Assembly: GCA_004431415.1 (NCBI GenBank)
Contig: QPMI01000572.1
Location: 310,001-374,000, forward strand
From: Cyanophora paradoxa
Lineage: Eukaryota; Glaucocystophyceae; Cyanophorales; Cyanophoraceae
Reading direction: 5' to 3'
Length of the DNA stretch: 64,000 nt
In this document: positions 22,080 to 33,433 of the stretch, in pieces
Layout of the letters: the number at the start of each line of letters is the position of its first letter
Numbering within the stretch: the stretch's first letter is position 1
Notes under the pieces: generated by a model
Database searches by the model: none
The model's input: the letters and a program-made list of their open reading frames with translations, nothing else
Told to the model about the DNA's origin: nothing
Translations under genes and position numbers: made by a program

Positions 22080-24663
22080 AGCGGCGCGAGCGGTCGCGGC
22101 GCGCCGGCTCGCGGCGGCGGCTCCCCGACCTCGTCGTCCCCCCCGGGCCCTGCGCCCCCGGCCCCCGTCGGCTCCAAGCGCGGGCGAGGGGAGGGGGGGT
22201 ACGGGGCGGACCTCCTCCTTGCCGCCCGCGGCGTCGCCCTCGGCCTCCGAGGGGCCCTGGGCGTCCGAGGCGCCCCCCTCCTCCTCCCCCTTCGCCACCA
22301 TCGTGATCTCGGGCCCCCTAAGGCTTCCTGCGCCCCGGCGACTCGCCCGGGCGGGCGGGCGAACGGCGCGGGCGAGGCCGCGGGCGCACCTCTCGATTTG
22401 CCGCCGCCCCCGGCCTTCGCCTTGGCCTTGCCCTTGGCCTTGCTGCCCTTGGCCGCCGGCTTCTCCTCCTTGGCTGCCCGAGCCGTCAGGGCGAGGCGGG
22501 GGATGGGGAGGGGGAGAAGAAGAGGGGGGTACGGACCCGAGAGGGTCTCGGCGTCCGACGCGGTGTCGTCGGGGGGGCTCTCCGACCCCGCCGCCTGCCG
22601 CCGCAATGGCGTGGGACGAACGGGGGCGTTCGGGCGGGCGCGACGCCGCGCCGGCGTACCCGCCTGCTCCTCGCGCCGCCGGCGAGGCACGCCTTCTTTC
22701 GGTTGCCGATGACGCCGCCCTTCGCCCTGCCGCGCGGGGCGGCGTGAGCATCGGAGTCATCGGGGCAGGGAGTCATCGAGGCAGGGGGGTACCGGTGCAT
22801 CTCCTTCAGCTCGGGCTTCCAGTAGCGCTGATCGAGTCTCGGCGAGGGCGAGTTCTGAAGGCAGGGGAGGGAGGGAAGTGGGACCTTGCGGGCGTTGATG
22901 AACCAGTTGTTGACCTTCGGGGTACGAGAATGAGATGGGGGGTGGAAGCAGAGGGGGGTACGCGGCGGACCTGGACGAGGGTGATGCCGGACTCCTGGAC
23001 GAGGACCTCCTTCTCCTCGTCGGTGGGGTACGGGTTCTCGAGGTGGGCCTTGAACCAGACCATGAGGACCTGTACCACCGGTCTGTGGGGGTACGAATGA
23101 GGGCCGGCGGGGCGCAGGGCGCACGGCGGTGGCGGGCTTCGGGAGGTTGCTGCGGCGCGTGCGGTCGCCGGAGGAGGCGCCGCCGGAGCGCTTCTTCTTG
23201 GCGCCCGGCGCCCGGCGCGTGGCGGAGCCGTTGGAGGATCCCTCACGGTAGTCCTCCTCCTCCTCCTCGTCCTCGTCCGCCTCCTGCACGGCCGGATCAA
23301 ATTCGGGATCAAATTCCGTTGGATCAAATTCGAATGCGCACGTCGTCGGGCTCCTCGTAGTCGTCGTCGCGCGCGTTGTCGTCGTCCTCCTCCTCGTCCG
23401 CGCCCGCCTCGTCCGCCTCCTCGTGCTTCCGCAGCGTCGCCCGCCGCTGCGCGGCCGCCCGCCGCACCGCCGCCGCCGCCGACGCGGCCGACGAGTCGGC
23501 TTCCGAGTTGGAGCGGCTGCGGCCGACTGCGGCGGCGTCGGCGGCCGCGGCGGCGGCCGCAGCGGCCGCGGAGGGCGAGGAGGAGGAGGAGGCCTCGGGA
23601 CTGCCGCGCTGGACCACACGGACGGCGGTGGAGGCGGTGCCGCGGGCGGCGTTGTGCGGGAGGAACGAGGCGACGCGGGCGGCGAGGCGGGCGGCCTCGG
23701 CGATGCGCTCGCGGCTCGAGGGCGAGCGCGGGGCCGCCTTGTTGATGCGGTCGTCCTCGCTGTCGGACAGCGCGTCGAACCCGTCGTCACCGTCCGCGTC
23801 CCCGTCGCTCGTCCAGCCCGCCGCCGCCTGATGCTGCTGATGCTGATGCTGCTGGTGCTGCTGCTGATGCGCGCAGCCCGGCCCGCGCGCCGCCTGACGC
23901 TCCGCCTCCTCGTCAGCCGCCGCTGCCGCCAGCGCCGCCGCCGCCGCCGCGCTGTTCTGCGCGCACTTGCGTGAGACTGCGCGCGGAATTCGTTCAACCT
24001 TTCAAATTCCGAGTCGCGCACCACGGGCAGGGTCGCGCCCTCGTCCTCGCCGCGGGCGTCCCAGGCGGGGCCCAGGTCCATGGCGGCGAAGAGCGCGGCG
24101 AGGGACGGCTCGATGTTGGTGCGTAGGGCGTCGGCGGCGGCCTCGGCCTGCCGGTGGACGGCGTTGAGCGTGCCGTGGAAGCTGCGGAGGACCTGCTGGA
24201 GCGCCGCGATGTACTGCGAGACCAGCGCGTCCAGCTGGCTGCCGGTGCCGCCGCCGGCCTCCTGCTGCACGGCCGCGGGGAAGGCGGCCGCCGGGTGGCC
24301 CCTGGAGAGGAGCCCCGCAAGCTCGACGGCCCGGACGCCCTCGGCGATGAGCGGGAAGGACGGGTGTGACCGGACCCGCAGGTCCGCCGCGTCGCCGCCG
24401 GCGCGGAAGAGCCAGTCCTCCTGCAGGCGCCTGGCACGCTCGTGCTCCGCCTGGCCGCCGGCGAGCGCGTCGGGGCCGCCGGCGTCCTCCTCCGGCAGCG
24501 GCGGCTGCCCGAGCACGAGCGTCTGGTGGATCGCCCTGTCCATCATCACGTCGTACTCGCTGGGTTCCTCGAACCCCACAGCGCTCAGCAGGGCGTCCAG
24601 CCGCGCCGCCGAGGGCCGCGGCGAGCTTGCGGGCGGCATCACGGCGGACTCCATCCCCGGCAT
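22080..24663 (-). CDS. TALE-class homeodomain transcription factor
   Basis: Nuclear DNA-binding protein. The start MPGMESAVMPP at 24663 opens an N-terminal region with SHPSFPLIAEGVRAVELAGL (~24330-24390), reminiscent of KNOX/MEIS/PBC dimerisation domains, and helices around LDALVSQYIAALQQVLRSFH. The middle exon has poly-Ala, a His/Gln run (~23830-23870) and acidic blocks. The homeodomain is split over three exons: NLPKPATA plus VLMVWFKAHLENPYPTDEEK (~22990-23160), VNNWFINARK (~22885-22915) and RYWKPELKEMH (~22795-22830). The PYP loop of the three-residue extension and the WFINAR recognition helix are intact. A Lys/Ala-rich tail (AKEEKPAAKGSKAKGKAKAK, ~22470) and acidic end follow; the true stop is uncertain between about 21,880 and 22,080. 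In green algae and plants such proteins heterodimerise and control life-cycle switches; any similar role here is speculation. Confidence 0.85.
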
Positions 24664-25062
24664 CAGCTGCGAGGGCAGCGAAGGGTAAGCGGCGCGAAAC
24701 GGTTTCGCGATCGGTTTGACAGGACGGGTGCACCAGGGTTCGGAAGTAGCGGCGTCGACGTCGGCGGGGGGCAGCTAGGGCGGAGCAGGGCGGAAGGCCG
24801 CGCGCGACGACTGCAGGCTATGCGCAGAGGTTGCTACGTCCCACGGCAGTCCAGGATGAGGCGTGGGAGGCGCTGGCGAGGTGCGGCGGTCGAAGTGGGC
24901 CCCAGGGAGCCCAGGGCGCTTGACCGCAGTCCACATGTTGCGAGCGAGCGCTGCACCGGTCAGGAGGCTTGCCGCGCGCGCGGGAGGCATTCTTTTCGGT
25001 TGGCGGCAGACGGCGGGGTAGAGAGAACGGGGGCCACATTGCAACAAACCACAGTGCGATAG
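24664..25062. promoter_or_regulatory. Divergent spacer between TALE and subtilase genes
   Basis: About 400 bp separates the two start codons, which point away from each other. The region is GC-rich with no obvious TATA box or repeats. Shared promoter function is inferred from orientation only. Confidence 0.45.
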
Positions 25063-28000
25063 ATGCCAGGCTCCCGCGCCGCCCTCCCGCTGCTGCTGGC
25101 AGCCCTTACGGCGCTCGTCTGCATCGCCGGTGCGTTTCCGTCGCTGCCGCACCGGACCCAAACCAGCCGGATCAAATGTTTGTGGTTCTGCACTTGCGTC
25201 ACAGCTGATCGCGCGCGAAGGTGCCGGCGAGCTGGCTTTTGGACTAGACGACCTTGCGGACGCAGCGCTGAGGGCGGCGCAACGAGGCCCGTCGACGAGA
25301 GCCGTCGACCCAGTGTCGGGCAGCTGCGCGCTGTGCACGCGTTTCCAGTACAGATCGATGAATCCAGATTGCTCCTCCGAGATTCCATGCGTGCTCGTGT
25401 CGGTTCTCCTGGACGGTGCCGCCCCCGCTCGACCGCCGCCTAATCCGCATGCACGCCCGCCGCCCGCACCACTCCCGCCGCTCGCTTTATCGCTTCCCGC
25501 TTTTGCACATCTTTTTATTGCCTCTGCAAGCGCCTTTGAATGGCTCCCGCTGCTCCGCACGCGGCGGCGTCCGCCCGTGAAGCGCTTGCCCATGCTCCGC
25601 GCCGGCCGCCCGCAGGTTCCGTCCCGCTGGATGAGATCTCATCCCTGATTGCACCCCTTACTTCGGGAGGCATCATCGGTTCAACCGAGCGGTGAAGCCG
25701 CCCGACCGCCGCGCCGTCCGGTCAAACCAAACCAACCGGTTTTGCTGTGCAGGCCGGCGCCGGCCGTCAGCGCCTACGTGCGGGCCTCCGCGCTGCGGGA
25801 ACTCGCAGCCATTGCCGGAGTTCGGAGCGTCATCCCTTCCCTGCCGCCGATCCCCCGCGGGGCGGCCTCGGGCGGGGCGCCTCTGCGCGCCATCCAGAGC
25901 CAGGCCCTCACCGTGAGCGGCTCCCGTCCCTCTCGCGCTTCTCTCTGTACGCCCCGCCCACCGGTACCCGTCCCGAAGACGCTCGGCGTCGACAAGCTTC
26001 GCTCCATGTACCCCTCCATCCTCGGCCAGAACGTGAGCCCTGTACCCCCGCGGTTCAAGCGCCCAAGCCCACCTTGGCCCCCCGCCCAGATCACCATCGG
26101 CGTCGTTTCGACGTCGTACAACGACGACGGGCGCGCGGGCGAGGACATCCGCGCCGGTACCCCCGTCGGGCCCGTTCCCCGTACCCCCAGTGATCCTGAT
26201 TTCCCCTCAGGCAACCTTCCCGGCCCTGGGAACCCCAACGGGTCTGCTTTCTCCCCTCGGGCCCCTCGCGCCTCCGATCTGATCTGAACTGATCTGATCC
26301 GATCCCGCCCCAGGTTCACGCAGGAGGTAGTTGTGGTGCAGGAGTGGAACCGCAACGCCGACGGAAGGTGCCTTTTGCGTACCCCCCAGGGGCTCGGCTT
26401 AGCCCGTACTCGGGACCGGGTTCGATCCCCGCCGCGCGCAGCGCCATCACGCCGTCCGCGATCGACGAGGGCCGCGGCATGATGCAGGCACGCGGCTTCT
26501 TCCCCGCTCGTTCAGCCCCCCTCGTCCCTGGATTTATCTCTCCGCCCGCAGCTCATCCACGCCGTCGCCCCGGCCGCGCGGTGCCCCTCGAACCCCACTT
26601 TCCTGTACGCGTCGCGCTCTGATCGCCCGCCCGAAGGCTCTGCTTTGCGACGGGTACGCCCTCGGACCTCGCTTTCGCCAACAATATCAGGCGGGTACGC
26701 TTTCCTCGAGCGCGGGCTCGAATCTCGGCGCGACCCCTTTCTCATCGCGGTCCCGCGCAGCTCGCGGGGCCGCCCTGCAACGCCGACATCATCGTGGACG
26801 GTCCGGTACCCCCCGTCGCGGGATCGGCGAACCCCCTGATTCCTTCCTTCCCCCCCCCCCGCCCCCCCCCCCCCCCCCCCCCCCAGACCTGGCGTACCTG
26901 AACGAGCCGGCGTACGAGGATGGGCCGCTTGCCGTCGCCGTCCAGGACGTCGAGAAGGTGCCGTACCCCCCTCCCTTCCACCACCACCACACCCCCTTCC
27001 GCCCTGTTTGTCCGACGGCGCCGCAGCGGGGCGTCCTGTACGTGACGGCTGCGGGGAACGACCGCGGCTCGGGCGGCCACTGGCGCTACGCCCCCGCGCC
27101 AGAGGGGGGTACGCCTCCCCCAAGGCCCGCGCGTCCTTTGACCTTTTTGACACTGTACTTCCGCCCAGGGCGCAACTGCGAGCCGGGGCGTCACTTCTGG
27201 GGCCCCAGCGTTGGTCCTCCGCCGCCCCCTCTCGCCCCTCCCCGCCCCACTCACTACTCCCCTGCCCCGCCAGGTTGCCTGCAGCCGCTCGACCTCTTCG
27301 AAAGCTCCCTCGGTATCCCTTGCACCTGCCCCTTCCCCCCCCTCCCCCGCTTCTCCTCCGACCTCAAAGGAACGCCCGCTTCCCCGCCAGTCATCATGCA
27401 GTGGGACGACAGCCGTGCGCCCCGCCCCTTTCTCCCTCCCACCTCGTCCCCTGATATCCAGTACCCCATCAGAAACCCGCCCCGCCTTCGACGACGCGGC
27501 ATTCATCATGCGGTTCTATCGCCGGCAGGGTACGCGAAATCCCGAGACCTCGAGCTCTGTACCCTCCCGCCCGCCCTTCTGAGGGCCGCCCCAGGGGAGG
27601 GCGTGGGTCCCCTGGTACAGGCAACGCAGCGATACGGCTTTCCTGTAACCCTCGCCAGCCTCCCCGTGCGTGTACCCCCCTTCGCGTCCATACGTTTCGT
27701 TCGCGCCGACGGGCCGGCTTTCTCCAGGCTGGCTCCTACTTCCTCGAGGTCGCCATCGTCGTGCGCCTTTTGCGTACCCCTCCAGCGGGCCGATCCGCGT
27801 ACCCTTGACGCCGATCCCGCCCGCGCCGCAGTCCCAGCCCGTTCAGCGCGACCACATGTGCGGCGGCGGCGGCCCGGCCCGCCCCGCGCCCTCGCTCTCC
27901 TCACGCCCTCCCCCCGCAGGTTCTTCATCCTGGTCTCCGACTCGGCCACTCGCTCCAACTTCCCCCAGTTCGAGGTGCCGCTTCGCCGTACCCCCTCGCT

Positions 28001-29506
28001 CAGATGAGCGGCTGAGGGGTGCTCCGATGGAAGGCCGCCGGGGGTATCCGGGGCGACGTTTTCGGCCACGTGACCTCCAAGGCCGCCGTCGGCGTCGGAT
28101 CGTGCGCGACCAGTACCCCTATTCGCCAGTCCCACCCCCTCGGACTCCAACCCCTCCGACGCAGCTTCAACTACTTCAACCTGCGTACCCCCGCCGTCTA
28201 CTCCAGCTCCGGGCCCGGCTTCGTGCGCCCCGAAAGAACCCCGTACCCCCCGCGTCCCTCACCCCCGTACCCCCGCCAGAGCGCCTTCGACGCGTCGGGG
28301 CGGCGCCTGCCGGCGATGGAGCAGCGGAAGGCACCCCTCGTCTCCTCCGTCGACGGCACCGTGCGCCGTACCCCGGCCTCCGCTTCAACTCCGCGCGGGG
28401 CCCGATTCTATTATGGGCGCAGGACACGTCCTTCTTTGGCTCGTCGGACCCCGAGGGCAACGGGTTCGGCTCCCGGGCCGCCCCTTTCCGCGCGCGCCTC
28501 GTCTGATTCCGATCCGCTTCCGGTGCAGGCTGCCGAACTTCTTCGGGACGAGCGCCGCGGCGCCGCACGTGGCGGCCACCGCGGCGCTGATCCTGCAGGC
28601 CTCTGGTGGCTCACGGAGCCTCTCCCCGGCCCAGGCGCCCGCCCGCCTCTCCACCTCTCTTTCGTACCCCGATCTGCTCCTGCTGAAGTCCACCTCCCCC
28701 AGCTGCGGACCCTGCTGGTGGAGTCGGCCGGCAAGGGCGCGGTGTGGACGGCGGCCTCTGGGTACGGCATTTCTTCGCCCGTGGAGCCCGTCTCTCGCAT
28801 CCTCGGTGCGCCGGCGCCCGCCCCGGGGCCCGCCCCGGCCCCGGGGCCGTCGGACCCGATCCCGGCGCCCGGGCCCGCCGCCCCGCCGCCGCCGCCGCCG
28901 GAGGACGGTAGCCCGCCCCCGCCCCGCCGGGGGCCCGCGGTCCGGCGCCGATGCAGTACCCCGCGCAGGCAACCCCGTGCCCTTCGCTCCCGTCGAGCAG
29001 CCGACCACTTCCCCCTTCTTCGAGGTACTTCCCCTCTTTTTTTCTTCCCACTGAAAATTAATAATCAGCGTACCCCTGCCTCCAGACGACCGTGGGCCGC
29101 ATCGTGGTCATTGCTGTACCCATCGTCGGCTTCCTCCTGGGGCTCCTCGCGATCTACGCCTTGTGGCGCTGCTGCTGCTCCCGCCGGGTACGGCATTGTC
29201 TTGATCATGAACCATATTTCGAAAGTGCACCGCTCGGAATCGAACCCGCGGCAGGTCAAGTCCGAGGCCGGCCTGCCCACGACGGCCCCGCCGCGGCCCG
29301 CCGACGCGCCGCCCCTCCCCGCCTCCGTCTACACGCCCGCCCCGGCCCCGGGCCCCGGACCCGCCGGCCCCCGTCCCTCGTACCCCGTCCTGGCATCGCC
29401 GAGGCTGCGCGGGGCCCCAGCGCCGCCCCCGCCGCCCCCGCTCGCGAACCCCCCGGCCGCCGTCGGCAGGCGAGACGCGCCCATCTACGCCTCGGTTATC
29501 TGGTGA
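25063..29506 (+). CDS. Signal-peptide, single-pass membrane subtilase-like (S8/S53-fold) protein
   Basis: MPGSRAALPLLLAALTALVC at 25063 is a clear signal peptide. Next come an inhibitor-like N-region (VLVSVLLDG, VPLDEISSLIAPLTSGGIIG, VSAYVRASALRELAAIAGV) and the peptidase domain: ITIGVVSTSYNDDGRAGEDI (~26090-26150), DEGRGMMQ then LIHAVAPAAR (~26465-26585), DLAFANNI, ADIIV then DLAYLNEPAYEDGP (~26790-26925), RGVLYVTAAGNDRG (oxyanion Asn, ~27030) and FFGTSAAAPHVAATAAL with the catalytic Ser (~28540). A beta-sandwich-like part (QPLDLFESS, VIMQWDDS) lies between. A Pro-rich stalk precedes one membrane span (IVVIAVPIVGFLLGLLAIYA, ~29100-29160) and a Pro-rich cytoplasmic tail ending at 29506. Bacterial relatives read SDS where this protein has STS, and lack a classical HGTH motif. 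It has about 17 or more short introns, many with GTACCCC donors. Substrate unknown. Confidence 0.85.
26851..26884 (+). repeat. Poly-C tract abutting a 3' splice site
   Basis: Thirty-three C with a single G (26861) run straight into the cag acceptor before the exon encoding DLAYLNEP in the subtilase gene. The run replaces a normal polypyrimidine tract. Confidence 0.85.
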
Positions 29507-30606
29507 CCCCGCTTCAAAACTCCGTCCCGCTGTAAATATGCTTCTCAGGGACCTGTCGGTCCCCGATGAATCTGTCTCGATTTATCGGTAGCTGTGGTTG
29601 CTGAGTTTGGGTTTCATAGTGTAGCTGATGGAGCTGTGCTTGTGTTTGGATAGCTAGAGGATGGCCCGGGTTTTCGGGTCAACGCAGTGCTCCCGGTCTT
29701 CGAATCGTGTCCGCAGTCACAGAATTAGAATGTGCGCACATTGGCGCAGTGTCGTCGCCACTCACGGAGTCAGTGATTAGAAGATCAAGAAGTAATTGTA
29801 ATTAACGTATAACGTAATGCATTATAAGTAAATTTTATACGAAATTGACCGAACGGGCCTGAGTTTGACCGTCCGACGGTCACGGCGTCAGACTTTGAAA
29901 TTCGATTAATGATCCGATGATCGATATCATGATGCATGGCCTGGCCGCGGCCGCGGCCAGACCATGCATGCATATCATAGCACGTATACGTATGATAATC
30001 AACCGCTCCATAATTGGGCCACGGCAACCACGTGCACAATTGCAATTGCAAGCGCGCGCTTCACACGTTCGACTTCGAGTTCATAAGTAATTATAATCTT
30101 GATCCGATGTGCATATGAGAATCATGAGTGCTGCCAGGGGCTGCATCGGATCATGCATATGAGTTTTAGCTTGAATTTAATTTGCCCAACGGCTGTGCGT
30201 CCATCCTGCAACCCCAGACGAAGTCCCCCGTCCCGGCAGCCGGCAGCCAACTCCGCCAACGAGACGCGACAAGAGCAGAGGAAACTTCATCGTCTGGCAT
30301 GTACATGCAGTGCACAACCCTTGAAGCGGAGCCGCACGACCGCGAGGCCGGGGCCCGCCGGCCCACGAGCCGACTGCCTCCGCTCAGAGCCAGAGCTCCT
30401 CCTCGGCGAGCTCCGCCTCGAGCTCCTCCCCCGCCTCGGCGCCCTCGCCCGCCGCCCCGCCCTCCTCCGTCGCCAGCACCTGCCGCCCCGGCGCGCCCGA
30501 AGGTCAGAGGCAGGGAGGGAGATGGAGGCTGGAATCTATCTAGCCCCTGAAGAGAGTGCTACGTTTAGAGCTGGAACCTAGAGTCCAGCTTCCAAACAGA
30601 GAATGT
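29507..30606. other. 1.1-kb convergent intergenic region rich in palindromes
   Basis: This stretch lies between the ends of the subtilase gene and the cysteine-rich gene. It is AT-rich from 29,560 to 30,130 with many direct and inverted short words, including a 20-bp perfect palindrome ctggccgcggccgcggccag at 29941-29960, overlapping atgcatgcat repeats, and gatcgatatcatgatgcatg upstream. The GC-rich part from 30,200 to 30,550 has open frames of Pro/Arg composition that I do not accept as a gene. No tRNA or rRNA was recognised. Confidence 0.5.
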
Positions 30607-32787
30607 TTAGATCAGAGCAAAGAAGGCCACCTCGGAGTCAAGGAGGCGCTCGAAGATGCCGTCCGCCTCCTCCGCCCCCGCCGCTGCCGCCCCGGGCCCC
30701 TCCAGTCAGCGCCGGCGAGGGGAAGGGGGGCGGGGGTGGGGCGCACAGCCGGAGTAGGTGTACCCGTCGAAGTCCGTCTGCGTCGACGGCTTCCAGACGC
30801 GCGGGGCGGCTGCGCGCGGGGGGATTGGGCTCGGGCCCTGGGGTACGCGATCGACACGGGTGAGGGGCCGCACCGTCGGCCTTGGGGGGGTACGCGAAGT
30901 CGTCCTCCTCGGCTTCCTCCTCCTCCTCCTCCTCCACGGGCTTGGGCTTGGGCTTGGCCTTCAGCTCGCGGTGGCGCACCTCCGGCTTCTTCTGCAAAAC
31001 CGCCTCGTGAGCGGTGGGTAGCCTGAGGGCCGCCGCTGGCGCGTCGGGGGCGCGCGCGCCTCGGGGGCGGCGCCGATGGCGTCGAGGCAGAGGCAGCCGC
31101 AGTCGTGCGGCGTCTGGCAGTCCGACGTGCACCGCTCCCCTGCAGAGCGTCAGAAGGGGGGAAGGGGGGGGGGGGGGGGGGGAGAAGTGGGGTACGCGCG
31201 CACCCGGCATGCCGTTCCCGCGGCCCAGGTCGCACTCCTGCTCAGGCGCCCCGCGGATCAGAAGGGAGGGGGCGAGGGGGAGGGGAAGGGGAGAGGGGAA
31301 CGGGGGGGGGGGGGGGGGGGGGTACTGACCTCACCGTCCTCGCGAATCCCGTTGCCGCAGACTGTGAACGCGGGGCGCGCGTCAGCGGGCCACATCACAC
31401 TTCGAGAGCGGCGCTAAGGGTACGGGGCGGGGCGGGGCGGGGGACGGGGCGCACAGGTGTCGACGACGGTGCAGTCCGGGGCGCAGCCCGAGCCCTCCTC
31501 CTTGTTCGCCTCGCCTGGCGGGGGGTCAGGCGAGGGGGACGGGTGCGGAGGAGTTGGAGGGGTACAGAGGACGCGCCAAGATCTGCGCGGGCGGGACGGG
31601 GCGGTCAGGCGCGCGGGCCCGAGGCGAGGCGGCGCGGGCCGGGCGCAGACGGACCGCACTGCTCGCCCTTGTCGAGGACGCCGTCGCCGCAGCCTGCCGG
31701 GGTACGACGCGTCGGGAGGGGGGTACGCGGGGGAGCGGGGGGGTACGCGGCGCACGAGAGTTCTCGCTCAGGGCGCGGGTCGAGACCGCCATCTGAGGAT
31801 TCGGTCAAGCCGCGGAGAGCACATGTACCCCCACGCGGAGGGGTACCGGACCTTGAGCATGGAGAGGTCCTTCAGGGCGGCCTCGGAGAGAGGCTTGCCC
31901 TCGCCCGCCTCCTGGGTACCGGGTCGATTTGGGCGCGGGGGGTACGGGTGCCGAGGGGAGGGAGGGGTACCCCGGTGATGCTGGAGAGGCAGTTGCAGCC
32001 GCAGCCGCGGGGGACCTGACAGGAGGTGAGTAGGGACGGGGTAGAGGGCGACGGGTAGAGGAGGCGGGGGGGTACCTCGCACTCCGAGGTGCAGCGCTCG
32101 CCTGGAGGGGGCAAGGGGTGAGGGGACGGGATTCGGTACGGGCCGAGGCCAACCGACTCGCGTACCCGGCATGCCGTTCGAGCGGCCGCGGTCGCAGGCC
32201 TAAGGGACGGCGCGCCCGGCGTCAGGGGGAGGGGCGGGGCAGGGTCGCGGGGAAGGTGCGCGGGGCCCGGACGCACCTCGTCGCCCTCCTTGATCCCGTT
32301 TCCGCAGAAGGCCTCGATCTTGGTGCAGTCCGGGGCGCATCCGGAGCCCTCCTCGTGGTTGCGCTCCCCTGCGGGCGCCTCAGGCCGGCGCGGCGCAGGC
32401 GGCGGGGGGCGGGCGCGGGGGACGCGCCGAGGTCTGCGGGCGGAGGGGTCAGGCGCGAGCGGCGGGGGCGCGGGAGGGGCAGCACGGACCACACTCCTCG
32501 CCCGCATCGCGGCGGCCGTCCCCGCAGACTGCGACCGAGGCGCTCGCTTGGCGTCCCGGTGCGGGGCGCAGGCGGGCGCGCGGCGCACCGGGCTTCTCGC
32601 GGGTGTGTGCGCTGCGCGAGCCCGCCTTGGTCGACAGGCTCCCGAAGCCCTTCACGTGCTGAACGGCGGCGGTCAGCTCCAGGCGCATGCAGTGCAAGCG
32701 CGCCACGGCGTCCGAGCAGCGAGCGGGTTGGCAACAGCCGTGAACAGCCCCGTCACAGCTAAGACCCCTGACTTCGAAACATGGCAC
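30607..32787 (-). CDS. Cysteine-rich protein with tandem DUF4215 (Myxococcus-type) modules
   Basis: Small exons spell two copies of the same cysteine pattern. Module 1 (~32540-31990): CGDGRRDAGEEC, then HEEGSGCAPDCTKIEAF, CGNGIKEGDE, NGMPG, GERCTSECE, RGCGCNCLSSITG. Module 2 (~31700-31030): CGDGVLDKGEQC, NKEEGSGCAPDCTVVDTC, CGNGIRE, RGNGMPG, and CGCLCLDAIG. This is the DUF4215 signature found in extracellular proteins of myxobacteria, ciliates and algae; it is disulphide-rich and probably faces the outside. The C-terminal region is Lys/Pro/Glu-rich (KAKPKPKPVEEEEEEEAEED, ~30910-30970), then WKPSTQTDFDGYTYSG and FERLLDSEVAFFALI, with the stop at 30607. The start (MPCFEVRG at 32787) is the first in-frame ATG; a signal peptide is not obvious, so an upstream exon may be missed. 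Several introns hold long G runs on the plus strand (31302-31322). Confidence 0.7.
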
Positions 32788-33433
32788 GCTATCCCGCTCG
32801 GTCCGCGCCGCGGGGCCGGTTTGTAACGCGGACTAACGGGCGCGGCGGCGTGGCCGGTCCACTCCTCCGGAGCGCTTGCAACACGATGGACGAGCTCACC
32901 GGCATTGTGGCGATTCGAAATGACGTCCGAGCGTTCGAACCGAGGCTGCGCTGTGCACTGCGTTGCACTTCGGTTAGCTGCAATTCGACCGGAGATCGCT
33001 TCTAGAGCTACGCCGAGAGTGTTATGCGCCAGCAGCAAAGCCGGGCTCAGTGCCCGGCTCACCCGCTCAGCACGGACTCCCTTGAGCGGCTGTACCCCTC
33101 GCAGGCTGTGGGCCCCGGTGTGGGGCGGCGCAGTATGCATATGCATATGGCGGCGCCGACGCTGCCAGCACAGCTGGATTCGTGGGCCAGCACAGCTGGA
33201 TTCGTGCACGTGCGTACGTGTTGTCGCTCCGATCCCCATGGCCAGCGCTGGCGCCAGCGCTAGCGCTAGCGCCGGCGCCGGCGCCGGCGCGCGAGCTGAA
33301 CGAATGATGCAATCAACGTTGCATGCTGGCTGTCGATATAGCTAGCGATAGCTAGCGCTTCAAAATCGATGAATTAAGAGCGTACATGCACATGTAAGAA
33401 TAAAAAGCAAGGAGATCAAGGCGGCATGTGCAG
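32788..33433. promoter_or_regulatory. Spacer upstream of the cysteine-rich gene, with palindromes and a 22-bp tandem repeat
   Basis: The spacer lies 5' of the minus-strand cysteine-rich gene and 3' of the F-box gene. It holds a perfect 22-bp-period direct repeat of ccagcacagctggattcgtg at 33165 and 33187, a run of overlapping palindromes ggcgccagcgctagcgctag then gccggcgccggcgccggcgc (33249-33292), and tagctagcgatagctagcgc near 33340. A promoter role is inferred from position only. Confidence 0.45.

Noticed and set aside
26410-26440. Possible tRNA gene (ggttcgatcccc)
   Set aside because: Only a T-arm-like word is present; no acceptor stem, anticodon arm or D arm can be folded around it, and it sits against a splice acceptor.
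30182-30550. Pro/Arg-rich frame downstream of the subtilase gene
   Set aside because: Its composition is that of random GC-rich sequence; no motif, and both frames of the segment are equally open.
33165-33208. CRISPR-like repeat pair
   Set aside because: There are only two directly adjacent copies with no spacer, in a eukaryotic context.
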